A stretch of DNA of 64,000 nt from CAVSRC01 sp963798195. Lineage in GTDB: Bacteria; Pseudomonadota; Alphaproteobacteria; Rhizobiales; Kaistiaceae. The DNA lies in assembly GCA_963798195.1 (NCBI GenBank), contig CAWCSF010000004.1:62001-126000 (forward strand). The letters are read 5' to 3'. Position 1 is the stretch's first letter. Every line of letters begins with the position of its first letter. The translations under genes were made by a program, and so were the position numbers. Positions 1 through 8,875 of this stretch are shown here, piece after piece. The notes under the pieces are model-generated. The model made no database searches. It saw only the letters and a program-made list of their open reading frames with translations, and was not told where the DNA came from.

Positions 1-1015
1 ACGCTCGCCATGATCCTCGGCGCCAATGTCGGCACGTCGATCAACCCGATCCTCGAAGGCACCAATGGCGATCCGGTGAAGCTCCGCGTCCCGGTCGGCA
101 ACTTCGCGATGCGCGCCGCGCTGGCGGTGCTGCTGCTGCCGCTGCTCGGCCCGCTGGTCGCACTCTTCGATCGGCTTGAGCCCAATGTCGGCCGCATGGC
201 CGCCGACGCCCACACCGCCTTCAATATCCTCGTTGCCATTGTTTTCATTGGTTTTTTGCCGCTCGTCGCGCGCCTGTTGACCCACCTGCTGCCGGAGCGC
301 GCGCGCTCGGCCGATCCGGCGGCGCCGCAATATCTCGACCACGGCGCGCTGGAGACGCCGACGGTGGCGCTCTCCAACGCGGCGCGCGAGGCGCTGCGCA
401 TGGCCGACGTGATCGAGACCATGCTCACCAGCGCCCAGTCGGCGCTGCACAACGACGACCGCAAGCGCATCGCCGAGACCAGCCGCATGGACGATCACGT
501 CGACCGGCTGCATCAGGCATTGCAGCAATATCTGTCGTCGATCGCCCGCGGCGGCCTCACCGACGACGAGTCGCGCCGCCTGTCGGAGGTGCAGGCCTTC
601 GCCATCAACCTCGAGCATATCGGCGACATCATCGATCGCAATCTCGCCGAACTGATCGCCAAGCGCATGAAGCTGAAGCTCAGCCTCTCCCGCGAGGGGC
701 TCTCCGAGATCGACGCGATGTTCTCGCGCCTGCTCGATCATCTCCGGCTGGCGGTGGCGGTGTTCATGTCGAACGACCTTGGCGCGGCCCGCAGGCTGGT
801 CGCCGAGAAGGAGCAGTTCCGTGATCTGGAGCGCGAGTTCGACCGAGAACCATTTCCTGCGCGTGCGCGAGGGTCACCGTGCCAGCATCGAGACCAGCGG
901 CCTGCATCTCGACGTCGTGCGCGACCTGAAGCGCATCGACGCCCATCTCGCCACCACGGCGCACCCGCTGCTTGAGCGCACCGGCACGCTGAAGCCGACC
1001 CGCCTGGTCTCCTGA
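1..1015 (+). CDS. Na/phosphate cotransporter family protein, C-terminal part, with a frame break near 838-839
   Basis: The gene enters from the left edge, so its N-terminus is missing. The visible protein opens with the GANVGTS signature of the second Na_Pi_cotrans repeat, followed by two hydrophobic segments (about 105-165 and 225-275 in base positions) and then a long helical PhoU-like tail typical of the bacterial NptA/YjbB type, which moves phosphate across the inner membrane. The frame breaks at the sequence GAGTTCGACC (835-844). Removing one T restores LERESTENHFLRVREG and the conserved tail that ends at 1013-1015, so the second half lies in the +1 frame. Left as it is, the first frame runs on to 975 as an unrelated arginine-rich sequence. 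The tail converges on iolG with 7 bases between them. The family call is firm; whether the break is real or a sequence error cannot be decided here. Confidence 0.85.
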
Positions 1016-1022
1016 CGTCCGC

Positions 1023-2015
1023 CTAAGCGGGCACCGTCACCGGCTTGCCGGACTTGGCGGAATCGGTCGCCGCATCGGCCAGCCGCTGCGCCCGCAATCC
1101 GTCCTCGCCGCTCGGGCTGATTGCCTTGCCGTCCAGCACCGCTTCGATGAACGCGCCGAGTTCGGCGCGGTAGGCCTCGGCGTAGCGCTCCAGGAAGAAG
1201 GGCAGGGCCGGGTCGCTGGCGTAGCCGTCGCCATTCGCCCGCACGACCGTCGTCGTGGTGCGGTTGCCGGCGGCGAGCATCGCCTTGCTGCCGTGCACCT
1301 CGATGCGCTGGTCGTAGCCGTAGGTGGCGCGGCGCGAGTTGGAGATCTGGGCGATCTTGCCCGACGCCGTCTTGAGCAGCACCGCCGCCGTGTCGACATC
1401 CCCGGCCTTGCCGATCGCCGGGTCGACGAGGCACGCGCCGACCGCGTGCACCTCCACCGGCTCCTCGCCCAGGAGAAACCGCGCCATGTCGAAATCGTGG
1501 ATCATCATGTCGCGAAAGAGCCCGCCCGACCGCTCGATATAGCTCACCGGGGGCGGCGCGGGGTCGCGCGACAGGATCGTCACCATCTCCACCGCGCCGG
1601 CCTCGCCCGCGCCGATCCGGCGCTTCACGTCGGCGAAGCTCGGGTCGAAGCGCCGGTTGAAGCCGATCATCAGCTTGCCCTTGGCGTCGCGCACCACCTT
1701 CAGGCACGTTTCGATGCGCGCCGCGTCGAGGCTCACCGGCTTCTCGCAGAACACCGCCTTGCCCGCCTTCACGCCGCGCTCGATCAGCTCGGCGTGGGTA
1801 TCGGTCGGCGTGCAGATCAGCAGCCCGCCGATGTTTGTGTCGTCCATGATCGCGTCGATGGTCGCGACCTTCGCGCCGGTCGCCTCGGCCAGCGATTTTG
1901 CCGCCGCGGCGTCGGCGTCGGCGAGGGCGGCCAGTGTCGCGCGCGGGTGCGCGGCAACGTTCTGGCCGTGGATCCGCCCGATCCGTCCGGCCCCGAGAAG
2001 CGCCATCGTCAGCAT
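1023..2015 (-). CDS. iolG: inositol 2-dehydrogenase
   Basis: This is a Gfo/Idh/MocA-type NAD-dependent dehydrogenase of 330 residues, the usual length. The N-terminal Rossmann motif GAGRIGRIH lies at residues 8-16, the EKP motif that carries the conserved lysine at about 92-94, and the C-terminal catalytic region contains the DMMIHDFDMARFLLG pattern. IolG oxidises myo-inositol to 2-keto-myo-inositol (scyllo-inosose), the first step of inositol catabolism in the cytoplasm. It is the last gene of the minus-strand run iolC-iolD-iolE-iolB-iolG and follows iolB by 31 bases. An ATG three codons downstream (at 2006) is an alternative start. The family alone would allow other sugar dehydrogenases, but its place at the end of a complete iol set makes iolG the best call. 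Confidence 0.93.
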   Translation of the reverse strand: MLTMALLGAGRIGRIHGQNVAAHPRATLAALADADAAAAKSLAEATGAKVATIDAIMDDTNIGGLLICTPTDTHAELIERGVKAGKAVFCEKPVSLDAARIETCLKVVRDAKGKLMIGFNRRFDPSFADVKRRIGAGEAGAVEMVTILSRDPAPPPVSYIERSGGLFRDMMIHDFDMARFLLGEEPVEVHAVGACLVDPAIGKAGDVDTAAVLLKTASGKIAQISNSRRATYGYDQRIEVHGSKAMLAAGNRTTTTVVRANGDGYASDPALPFFLERYAEAYRAELGAFIEAVLDGKAISPSGEDGLRAQRLADAATDSAKSGKPVTVPA

Positions 2016-2046
2016 GTTCGTAAAGCTCCGGGAGTCTGCCGCCGCG

Positions 2047-2859
2047 TCACGCGGTCGGCTTCAGCATCCATTCATGGGCGGGGTCGTTGTGAAAGCGCCA
2101 GATGCGGCGCGGGCCCGCCATGACGTTGAGGTAATAGAGGTCGTATCCGTGCGGCGCGGCGCAGGGGTGATAGCCCCGCGGCACCAGCGTCACGTCGCCG
2201 TCGGCGACCGCCATCGTCTCGTCCAGCGCGCGGTCGTCGGTGTAGACGCGCTGGAAGGCGAAGCCCTGCGCCGGCTTCAGCCGATGATAGTAGGTCTCCT
2301 CCAGCGCCGACTCGGTGGGCAGCGCGTCGCGGTCGTGCTTGTGCGGCGGATAGCTCGACCAGTGGCCGCCGGGCGTGATCACCTCGACCACCAGCAGGCT
2401 CTCCGCCGTCGGGTCGGTCTCCGGGAGAATGTTGACGACGCGGCGGAGGTTCGTGCCCGTGCCGCGCTCCTCGATGCTGAGATCGTCCGGCGAAATCACG
2501 CGCGCCGCCTTGCCGCCCTCGGCCGGCGCCGAGCACACGGCGAATTCGGCGTCGCTGGTCGCGGTGACTGTCCAGTCCGATTGCGCTGGCACATAGACCG
2601 ACCACGGCTTGCCGTCGAAGGGCGAAGCGCGCCCGCCGACCGCGCCGAGCGCCTTGCCGCCGGTCGCGACCTCCGCCTTGCCCGACAGGAAAACGAGGCA
2701 CGCTTCGCGCCCCTCGGTCTTCGCGGAAGCCGAAGCGCCCGCCTTCAGCCGGTAGACGTCGAAGCCGACATAGGTCCAGCCGGCGCTTTCCGGCGTCACG
2801 TGGGTCACGCGTCCGCTCGCATCGGGCTTCGACGGCCTGACGAGAAGCTTCGATGTCAT
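2047..2859 (-). CDS. iolB: 5-deoxy-glucuronate isomerase
   Basis: The 270-residue protein matches IolB, a bicupin that converts 5-deoxy-D-glucuronate to 2-deoxy-5-keto-D-gluconate. Characteristic stretches include GGHWSSYPPHKHD, which carries the metal-binding cupin histidines, then the EETYYHRLKP block and LVPRGYHPCAAPHGYDLYYLNVMAGP near the C-terminus. The length fits the family. It lies between iolE (16 bases upstream) and iolG (31 bases downstream) on the same strand, so the genes are probably co-transcribed. No anomaly seen. Confidence 0.95.
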   Translation of the reverse strand: MTSKLLVRPSKPDASGRVTHVTPESAGWTYVGFDVYRLKAGASASAKTEGREACLVFLSGKAEVATGGKALGAVGGRASPFDGKPWSVYVPAQSDWTVTATSDAEFAVCSAPAEGGKAARVISPDDLSIEERGTGTNLRRVVNILPETDPTAESLLVVEVITPGGHWSSYPPHKHDRDALPTESALEETYYHRLKPAQGFAFQRVYTDDRALDETMAVADGDVTLVPRGYHPCAAPHGYDLYYLNVMAGPRRIWRFHNDPAHEWMLKPTA

Positions 2860-2875
2860 CGTCCGGTCCTCCCGC

Positions 2876-3757
2876 TCATGCCGCGATCAGCCCGGCTTCC
2901 TTGGCGAAGCGGCGGAGGTTCGTGTAGCCCATCTTGGCGTAGGCGAGCGGCGGCGCCTTCTCCGGGTCCTGCTCGGCCTCGACCACCAGCCAGCCGGAAT
3001 AGCCGGGCAACTCCTTCAGCACCGCGACGAAGTCGATGCCGCCGTCGCCGGGCACGGTATAGACACCTTCCTTGATCGAACGGTGGAAGCTCCAGTCCTC
3101 GGCGATCGACCGCCGCATGCGGTCGAGCCGCACGTCCTTGCCGTGCACGTGGCTGATGCGGGTGCGGTACTTCCTGGCCAGCGCCGCCGGGTCGGCGCCG
3201 CCCCAGGTCGCGTGGCCGGTATCGAGCAGCAGGTGGAACGAGGGGCCGGTCGCCGCCATCATCGCGTGGATGTCGGCCTCGGATTGCACCACCGTTCCCA
3301 TGTGATGGTGGAAGCAGAGGCGCACGCCTTCTGCCAGCGTCATGTCGGCGACTTCGGTCCAGCGCTTGCCGAGGTCGGCCCACTGGCTCTCCTTCAGCGT
3401 TGGCCGCTTCGATTGCGGCAGGTCGTGGCGGGCGTCCGTCGTCTCGGCGAACACCAGCACATTCGCGCCGAGCGCCTTCAGCAGGTCGAGATGCGGGCGC
3501 AGATGCTCCATTTCCTCTTTCGGCGTCCGGCGCAGCAGTTCCGCCGAATACCAGCCAGAGACGAGATCGAGCCCATGCGCCGAAAGCACCTTCTTCAGCG
3601 CGACCGGCTCGCGCGGAAACTTGTTGCCAAGCTCCATGCCCTCGAAGCCGGCCTGCTTCGCCTCGGTCAGGCATTGCTCCAGCGGAATGTGGCCGCCGAG
3701 TTCCGGCAGGTCATCGTTCGACCACCCGATAGGGTTGGTCCCGAAACGGATTGGCAT
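2876..3757 (-). CDS. iolE: myo-inosose-2 dehydratase
   Basis: The 293-residue protein has a xylose-isomerase-like TIM barrel of the IolE type. It begins with RFGTNPIGWSNDDLPELGG, a hallmark of inosose dehydratases. Candidate metal ligands are in VFAETTD, LCFHHHMGT, LLLDTGHATWGG and ISHVHGKD, ending with WLVVEAEQD. The enzyme dehydrates 2-keto-myo-inositol to 3D-trihydroxycyclohexane-1,2-dione, the substrate of IolD. It is separated from iolD by 153 bases that contain an imperfect palindromic repeat, so iolE-iolB-iolG may be expressed at a different level from iolC-iolD. Confidence 0.95.
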   Translation of the reverse strand: MPIRFGTNPIGWSNDDLPELGGHIPLEQCLTEAKQAGFEGMELGNKFPREPVALKKVLSAHGLDLVSGWYSAELLRRTPKEEMEHLRPHLDLLKALGANVLVFAETTDARHDLPQSKRPTLKESQWADLGKRWTEVADMTLAEGVRLCFHHHMGTVVQSEADIHAMMAATGPSFHLLLDTGHATWGGADPAALARKYRTRISHVHGKDVRLDRMRRSIAEDWSFHRSIKEGVYTVPGDGGIDFVAVLKELPGYSGWLVVEAEQDPEKAPPLAYAKMGYTNLRRFAKEAGLIAA

Positions 3758-3798
3758 CAGGTCAGTCTCCGGGATTGAAATGCCGCGAGCAACGGACT

Positions 3799-3880
3799 TC
3801 CTCTCCCCCCTTGCAGGAGAGAGAGCGGAGCCCGGTTTCGCGTGAGCGAAATCGCTGACGCAGCGAGAGGGGGGTGAGGA
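3799..3880. repeat. palindromic intergenic repeat, copy 1
   Basis: Between iolD and iolE an element starts with CCTCTCCCCCC and ends with GAGAGGGGGGTGAGGA, with smaller inverted segments between (GGTTTCGC against GCGAAATC). A second element of the same outline (CCCTCTCCCCC to GGGGTGAGGG) is at 55634-55701. This looks like the short dispersed palindromes common in rhizobial genomes. It lies inside the operon and could form a hairpin in the mRNA. Confidence 0.6.
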
Positions 3881-3910
3881 CGGACGCCGGCCACGGGATG
3901 CATCTGGAAA

Positions 3911-5758
3911 TCAGTCCCCCCGCCGTTGACCGGCGAGCGCATCCTCATAGGCGGCACGCGCCGCCTCCACTTTCGGCCGCTCGGAAACCTCCGGCACGGC
4001 GACATCCCACCAGGCGCCGCCGGCTTCCGTCGTCACGAAGGGGTCGGTCTCCAGCACGATCACCGTGGTCCGGTCGTTGCCTTTGGCGCGGTCGAGTGCA
4101 GCTTCCAGTTCGTCGACGGTCGTTACCTGTTCGGCGATGGCGCCGAGCGCCGCCGCGTGCGCGCGAAAGTCGAGCGCCGGCAGCGTCGCGTGTTTCGTAT
4201 CGGCAAAGAGATTGTTGAAGCGCGCGCCGCCCGTCGCCTCCTGAAGCCGGTTGATGCAGCCGAACCCGTGATTGTCGAGCACGACGATGGTCAGCTTCTG
4301 CCCGAGCAGGATGGACGTCGCGATCTCGGAGTTCATCATCAGGTAGGAGCCGTCGCCGACCATAACGACGACGTCGCGGTCGGGCAGCGCCATCTTCACG
4401 CCGATGCCGCCGGCGATCTCGTAGCCCATGCAGGAGTAGCCGTATTCCAGGTGGTAGCCGCTGGGCTTTTCCGCTCGCCACAGCTTGTGGAGTTCGCCCG
4501 GCAATCCGCCGGCGGCGCAGACCACGACGGTGTCCGGCGAGGAGCGCCGCTGCACCGCGCCGATCACCTGCGCGTCCGATGGCGGCACGGTGTTGGTGCG
4601 CCCGGTGGCGCGGCCGGCCGCTTCCATCCAGCCGGCGCGTCCGCTCTCGATCTTCTTTCGCCACGCCGCGTCGGTCTTCCAGCCGGAAAGCGCCTCGGAC
4701 AGTTCTTCGAGGCCGACAGCAGCGTCCGCGACCAGCGGCAGCGCCCGATGCTTGCTGGCGTCGAAAGGCTGGACGTTCAGCGCGACGATGCGGCGATCCG
4801 GATTCTTGAAGAGCGCCCAGGAACCGGTGGTGAAGTCCTGCAGCCGCGTCCCGACCGCCAGCACGACATCCGCTTCCTCGGCCAGCGCATTCGCGGCGGA
4901 CGTGCCGGTCACGCCGATGGAGCCGACAGCAAGATCGTGGCTCGCGGGAATTGACGATTTGCCGGCCTGCGTTTCGGCGACGGGCACGCCGTGGGTCTCG
5001 GCAAAGCGGGCCAGCGCGTCCATCGCCTCGCTGTAGAGCACGCCACCACCGGCGATGATGACCGGCTTCTTCGCCGCGCGCAGCGCCGCCACAGCCGCAG
5101 CAAGCTCGTCCGCATCGGGGCGGATCCGCCGCTGCCGCCATACCCGCTCCTCGAACAGGCTGGCAGGATAGTCGTAGGCTTCCGCCTGCACGTCCTGGCA
5201 GAAGGCGAGCGTTACCGGGCCGCATTCGGCCGGGTCTGTCAGCACCGTCATGGCGCGCTGGAGCGCGTGGATCAGTTGTTCGGGCCGCGTGATGCGGTCG
5301 AAGTAGCGCGATACCGGGCGGAAGCAGTCGTTGGCCGAAACGGTGCCGTCGCCGAAATCCTCGATCTGTTGCAGCACCGGGTCCGGGATGCGGTTGGCGA
5401 ACACATCGCCGGCAACGAAGAGCACCGGCAGGCGGTTGACATGCGCCACCGCCGCAGCGGTCACCATGTTGGTCGCGCCGGGGCCGATGGAGGACGTGCA
5501 CACCATCATGCGGCGGCGCCGCGAGGCCTTGGCGAAGGCAACGGCCGCATGCGCCATGGATTGTTCGTTGTTGCCGCGATAGGTCGGCAGCCGGTCGCGC
5601 TCCGCGTAAAGCGCCTCCCCGACGGCGGCGACGTTGCCGTGCCCGAAGATCGCCCACACGCCGGCGAAGATCGGCAGCGTGACGCCGTCCACTTCGGTCA
5701 TCTGCGCTGCCAGGAAGCGCACCAGAGCCTGCGCCGCGGTCAGGCGAACCGTCTTCAT
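3911..5758 (-). CDS. iolD: 3D-(3,5/4)-trihydroxycyclohexane-1,2-dione acylhydrolase
   Basis: A thiamine-diphosphate-dependent enzyme of 615 residues that opens the cyclohexanedione ring to 5-deoxy-glucuronate. The three domains of the family are present: the N-terminal PYR domain with the YRGNNEQSMAHAA glutamate region, a central domain with KPVIIAGGGVLYSEA, and the C-terminal PP domain with GDGSYLMMNSEIATS, the metal and diphosphate motif. I place the start at the ATG at 5758 (MKTVRLTAAQAL) because GGAGG lies five bases upstream and conserved sequence begins there; the frame is open for another 30 codons upstream but that part overlaps iolC and is not conserved-looking. iolC lies 16 bases upstream. 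Confidence 0.95.
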   Translation of the reverse strand: MKTVRLTAAQALVRFLAAQMTEVDGVTLPIFAGVWAIFGHGNVAAVGEALYAERDRLPTYRGNNEQSMAHAAVAFAKASRRRRMMVCTSSIGPGATNMVTAAAVAHVNRLPVLFVAGDVFANRIPDPVLQQIEDFGDGTVSANDCFRPVSRYFDRITRPEQLIHALQRAMTVLTDPAECGPVTLAFCQDVQAEAYDYPASLFEERVWRQRRIRPDADELAAAVAALRAAKKPVIIAGGGVLYSEAMDALARFAETHGVPVAETQAGKSSIPASHDLAVGSIGVTGTSAANALAEEADVVLAVGTRLQDFTTGSWALFKNPDRRIVALNVQPFDASKHRALPLVADAAVGLEELSEALSGWKTDAAWRKKIESGRAGWMEAAGRATGRTNTVPPSDAQVIGAVQRRSSPDTVVVCAAGGLPGELHKLWRAEKPSGYHLEYGYSCMGYEIAGGIGVKMALPDRDVVVMVGDGSYLMMNSEIATSILLGQKLTIVVLDNHGFGCINRLQEATGGARFNNLFADTKHATLPALDFRAHAAALGAIAEQVTTVDELEAALDRAKGNDRTTVIVLETDPFVTTEAGGAWWDVAVPEVSERPKVEAARAAYEDALAGQRRGD

Positions 5759-5774
5759 GCTGTCCTCCACTGCG

Positions 5775-7694
5775 TCACGCGGCGCGCACCTTCTCGACGG
5801 CACCCTGCCACGCGACGACCAGACGCCGGAAGCGCGCTGCCATGTCAACTATCGCCGCCTCGTCGTCGATCTTTCCGGCAAGCCAACGGACCGCCGCATC
5901 GCCGAAGATGGTGCGTCCGACCGCGAAGCCGCGCACGCGCGCGCTTCCCGCTGCCACCACGAAGCCGCGCACCAGATCGGTTTCCGGCGCTTCCAGCCCG
6001 AGCAGGACGATACCCCGGCAGCGGGGATCGTGTGTGTCGATCACTGCGTCGATCGCCCGCCACGCAGCGCCGCTTGCCTGCGGCTCCAGCTTCCACCAGT
6101 CCGGTTTGATGCCGAGCGAATAGAGCCGTTCGAGGATCGAGGCGATCGTGTCGTCCGATGAGTCGCCGTTCTTGCCGGCGATGATCTCGATCATCAGTTC
6201 GCGGCCGACGGTGCGCGCCGCGTCGAAAACGCGCAGAAGCTCGCGCTCCTGCCGCGCCTTCATCTCGGGCGGATCGTCGGGATGATAGAAGCACAGGCAC
6301 TTGATCGTCTGCGTCACCGGCCATTCGATGAGATGCGAGCCGAGGTCGCCCTCGCCCTCGAACTCCAGCGGCCGCGACCCCGGCTTCTCCACCGGGCGTC
6401 CGATCCAGAAGGGGTGGCCGGCCGCCGCGTGCAGCGCTTTGGTGCCGTAGAGCCCGTCGATCAGCATGCCGAAGCCCGGCCTGCCGCCGGCAATGCGCGC
6501 CGTGGCCTCCACCGCCAGTTCCTTGAAACGGCCGATGCGTTCGCGCGGCGCATTGGCGCGATCGGCCATCGCCTCGAACTGGCTGCGATGGTCGATGGCC
6601 AGCGCCATCAGCGTGTCCGGCTGCGGCCGGCGCGTCTCCGCCCAGTGCAGGTGGTTGAGTTCGGCGTCTTGCCGCACGATCCGGGTCGGCCGCTCGCGCT
6701 CGATGAAGAACTGCAGCTCGTCGAAGGTCGGGTATTCCGGCGAGCACAGCAGCCGCGAAACCGCGATGGCGCCGCAGGCGTTGGCCCAGGCGCAGGTCGT
6801 CTCGATCGGTGCGTCCGTCAGCCAGCCGCGCAGGAAGCCGGCCATGAAGGCGTCGCCAGCGCCGAGCGTGTTGTAGACGTCCACCGGATAGCCGGGGCCG
6901 CGGATGCCGTCGTCGAGGCGCTTGGGTATCCCGTCCGGGAAAACGACGCAGCCCATCGGCCCCTGCTTGAGCACGATGGTTGCCTTTGTGAGGTCGCGGA
7001 TCCGCCGGACCGAGGCGTCGATGGTCTCGCCACCGCCGACGATCATCAGTTCTTCTTCCGTACCGACGATAAGATCGACCAGCCCGGCGACGCGCTCCAT
7101 GCGCTTCGTCACTTCCGGCGCACGGATGTAGCGGTTGTCGCCGGCGTCGTGTCCGGCGAGGCCCCAGAGGTTCGGGCGGTAGTCCACATCGAAGACGACC
7201 CTGCGGCCGGCGGCGCGCGCGATGCGGATTGCCTTGTGGCTGGCGGCCTCGACGGTCGGTGTCGAGAAATGCGTGCCGGTCACCACGATCGCGCCGGCCG
7301 AGGCGATGAAGCCTTCGTCAATGTCGTCCTCGACCAGGCCCATGTCGGCGCAGTCGGAGCGGAAGAAGATGTGCGGGGCGGTCCGGTCGTCGCGGACGCC
7401 GAGCACGACCAGTGCCGTCAGCCGCTTCGGGTCGGTGATGACCCCGTCGAGCGCCACACCTTCGCGGCCGAGCTGCTCGCGGATGAAGCGGCCCATCTGC
7501 TCGTCGCCGACCTTGGTGATCAGCCCCGGCTTCAGGCCGAGCCGCGCGGCGCCGATCGCCATGTTGGTCGGGCTGCCCCCCACCGACTTGGCGAAGGAGC
7601 CGACGTCCTCGAGCCGGCCACCGATCTGCTGTCCGTAAAGATCCACGGATGACCGTCCGATGGTGATGACATCCAGGCGGTGCGGGGCGGTCAT
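5775..7694 (-). CDS. iolC: 5-dehydro-2-deoxygluconokinase fused to a DUF2090 aldolase-like domain
   Basis: The 639-residue protein is a two-domain fusion. Residues 1 to about 335 are a PfkB-family sugar kinase: GGSPTNMAIGAARLG near the N-terminus and the anion-hole signature NTLGAGDAFMAGF at about 280. Residues about 345-639 form a DUF2090 domain (LMALAIDHRSQFEAMA, MLIDGLYG, WWKLEPQ), which resembles class I aldolases. The kinase would phosphorylate 2-deoxy-5-keto-gluconate, and the second domain is thought to cleave the product to dihydroxyacetone phosphate and malonate semialdehyde; the window holds no separate iolJ. This fusion is known from rhizobia. It is the first iol enzyme gene and lies 143 bases from the regulator gene upstream. 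Confidence 0.93.
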   Translation of the reverse strand: MTAPHRLDVITIGRSSVDLYGQQIGGRLEDVGSFAKSVGGSPTNMAIGAARLGLKPGLITKVGDEQMGRFIREQLGREGVALDGVITDPKRLTALVVLGVRDDRTAPHIFFRSDCADMGLVEDDIDEGFIASAGAIVVTGTHFSTPTVEAASHKAIRIARAAGRRVVFDVDYRPNLWGLAGHDAGDNRYIRAPEVTKRMERVAGLVDLIVGTEEELMIVGGGETIDASVRRIRDLTKATIVLKQGPMGCVVFPDGIPKRLDDGIRGPGYPVDVYNTLGAGDAFMAGFLRGWLTDAPIETTCAWANACGAIAVSRLLCSPEYPTFDELQFFIERERPTRIVRQDAELNHLHWAETRRPQPDTLMALAIDHRSQFEAMADRANAPRERIGRFKELAVEATARIAGGRPGFGMLIDGLYGTKALHAAAGHPFWIGRPVEKPGSRPLEFEGEGDLGSHLIEWPVTQTIKCLCFYHPDDPPEMKARQERELLRVFDAARTVGRELMIEIIAGKNGDSSDDTIASILERLYSLGIKPDWWKLEPQASGAAWRAIDAVIDTHDPRCRGIVLLGLEAPETDLVRGFVVAAGSARVRGFAVGRTIFGDAAVRWLAGKIDDEAAIVDMAARFRRLVVAWQGAVEKVRAA

Positions 7695-7823
7695 TCGGCA
7701 GCTTTCGGCTCAAAACCGGTGGTGTCGCGGCGGGTTTCGCAGGCAATTCGGCGGCGTACCGGGTCCCTCCGCCCAACGTCACCCGTCCGGCCGATAAAAC
7801 AAATCTTCCACGCTGGCGTCAAT

Positions 7824-7841
7824 ATGGAATGGACATTCTAC
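7824..7841. promoter_or_regulatory. candidate RpiR/IolR operator before iolC
   Basis: Just upstream of the iol enzyme operon, overlapping the stop codon of the regulator gene, is the imperfect dyad TGGAAT-GGAC-ATTCTA (7825-7840). It fits the GGAA-N6-TTCC pattern that I recall being reported for IolR of Sinorhizobium meliloti, except for the last base (GGAA-TGGACA-TTCT). The placement suits a repressor of the iol operon. It is a pattern match only. Confidence 0.4.
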
Positions 7842-8680
7842 ATGCCGTTCCGCTTGGCCGCTGTGGCGACGCCGATCGCCATTGCAACGCAGAAGGTGGC
7901 GGCCAGCGAGCGGAAACCGGCGTAATCCGCCTCGGGAATCTCGAATTTGACCGTCGCCTTGGGCGACAGCGGGGAGAATGGACTGTCGGTCAGCGCAATC
8001 ACCGGAACGCCGCGATCCGCCAGCCGGTCGGTCAATTCGACCGTCAGCGGCGTATAGGGCGTGAAGCTCACCGCGATCAGCGCATCTTCCTTGCTGGCTT
8101 CGGTCATTTCCTCCGGCCCGAGCCCCGCGAGGTGGTCGATCAGAACCGCCCGGATCCCGAGCTTGCCGAAGGCATAGGCGAGATAGAACGTCACGGGAAA
8201 CGCCCGGCGCATGCCGAGCAGGTAAATCACCTTGGAGCGGGCGAGGATCGTCGCCGCCTGGCCGATGTCCTCCTCGGACGCCTGCGCCACCATGCGTTCC
8301 AGCGAAACCATGGCGCTTTCGGCAAAGCCGGAAAGCATAGGGTGCGGCCCGCCGGCCTCGCGTGCCGCCTGAACGCGCGCCAGCCGCTCGCGATAATCCG
8401 GCCAGTTGGAGCGCAGTTCCGAGCGGAAGACGCCCTGGAGATCGGAGAAGCCGGAGTAGCCGAGCCGCTTGGCGAAACGGATCAGCGTGGACGGCTGAAC
8501 CGAAGCCTGCGCCGCGATGCTGGCGGCAGTGCCGAGCGCCATCTCGTCGGGGTTTTCCAGCGCGAACGCGGCCAGTTGAATCAGCCGCGGCGGCAGGGTG
8601 TCGCGGCTCCCGAGCAGCGTCGCCTTCAGCGTGTCGTAGTCGCGCGGCGGCCCGCCTGCGGCGTCGCTGCTGCTATCCAT
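7838..8680 (-). CDS. MurR/RpiR family transcriptional regulator, probable inositol repressor
   Basis: The 280-residue protein has an N-terminal RpiR-type helix-turn-helix (about residues 25-95; SIAAQASVQPSTLIRFAKRLGYSGFSDLQ) and a C-terminal SIS sugar-isomerase-like ligand domain (about 125-265; VIYLLGMRRAFPVTFYLAYAF, LIAVSFTPYTPLTVELTDRL). Such proteins sense phosphorylated sugars or cyclitol intermediates. Two ATGs stand side by side after GCGGAGGA; I chose the second (8680) because its spacing from GGAGG is better than that of 8683. The gene stands at the head of the iol operon, facing a divergent dehydrogenase/SDR pair, and is probably the repressor IolR of both. Target assignment is by context. 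Confidence 0.88.
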   Translation of the reverse strand: MDSSSDAAGGPPRDYDTLKATLLGSRDTLPPRLIQLAAFALENPDEMALGTAASIAAQASVQPSTLIRFAKRLGYSGFSDLQGVFRSELRSNWPDYRERLARVQAAREAGGPHPMLSGFAESAMVSLERMVAQASEEDIGQAATILARSKVIYLLGMRRAFPVTFYLAYAFGKLGIRAVLIDHLAGLGPEEMTEASKEDALIAVSFTPYTPLTVELTDRLADRGVPVIALTDSPFSPLSPKATVKFEIPEADYAGFRSLAATFCVAMAIGVATAAKRNGM

Positions 8681-8720
8681 CATTCCTCCGCCGCTGATTC
8701 CGCTTTGGACCCTTGACGCA

Positions 8721-8856
8721 ATGGAACGGAAATTTCACAGTAACCTATAGAGGCTCAAATATTCCGTCCATAGGCGGGCCTGATCGGATGGGGAAAATGC
8801 GGGCGAATCCCCCCGCGAATCTGCCGCAATGTCCACGATTTCCGCCGTTCCGTCCA
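8721..8856. promoter_or_regulatory. divergent control region with repeated TTCCGTCCA motif
   Basis: The space between the RpiR gene and the divergent dehydrogenase gene holds TTCCGTCCA twice (8762-8770 and 8848-8856). Near 8722-8736 lies TGGAACGGAAATTTC, which contains the inverted motif with one extra base plus the perfect palindrome GAAATTTC. These are candidate sites for the RpiR-type regulator acting on both directions. No confident promoter hexamers could be assigned. Confidence 0.35.
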
Positions 8857-8875
8857 ATGGTCCAGCCTCGCCCCC

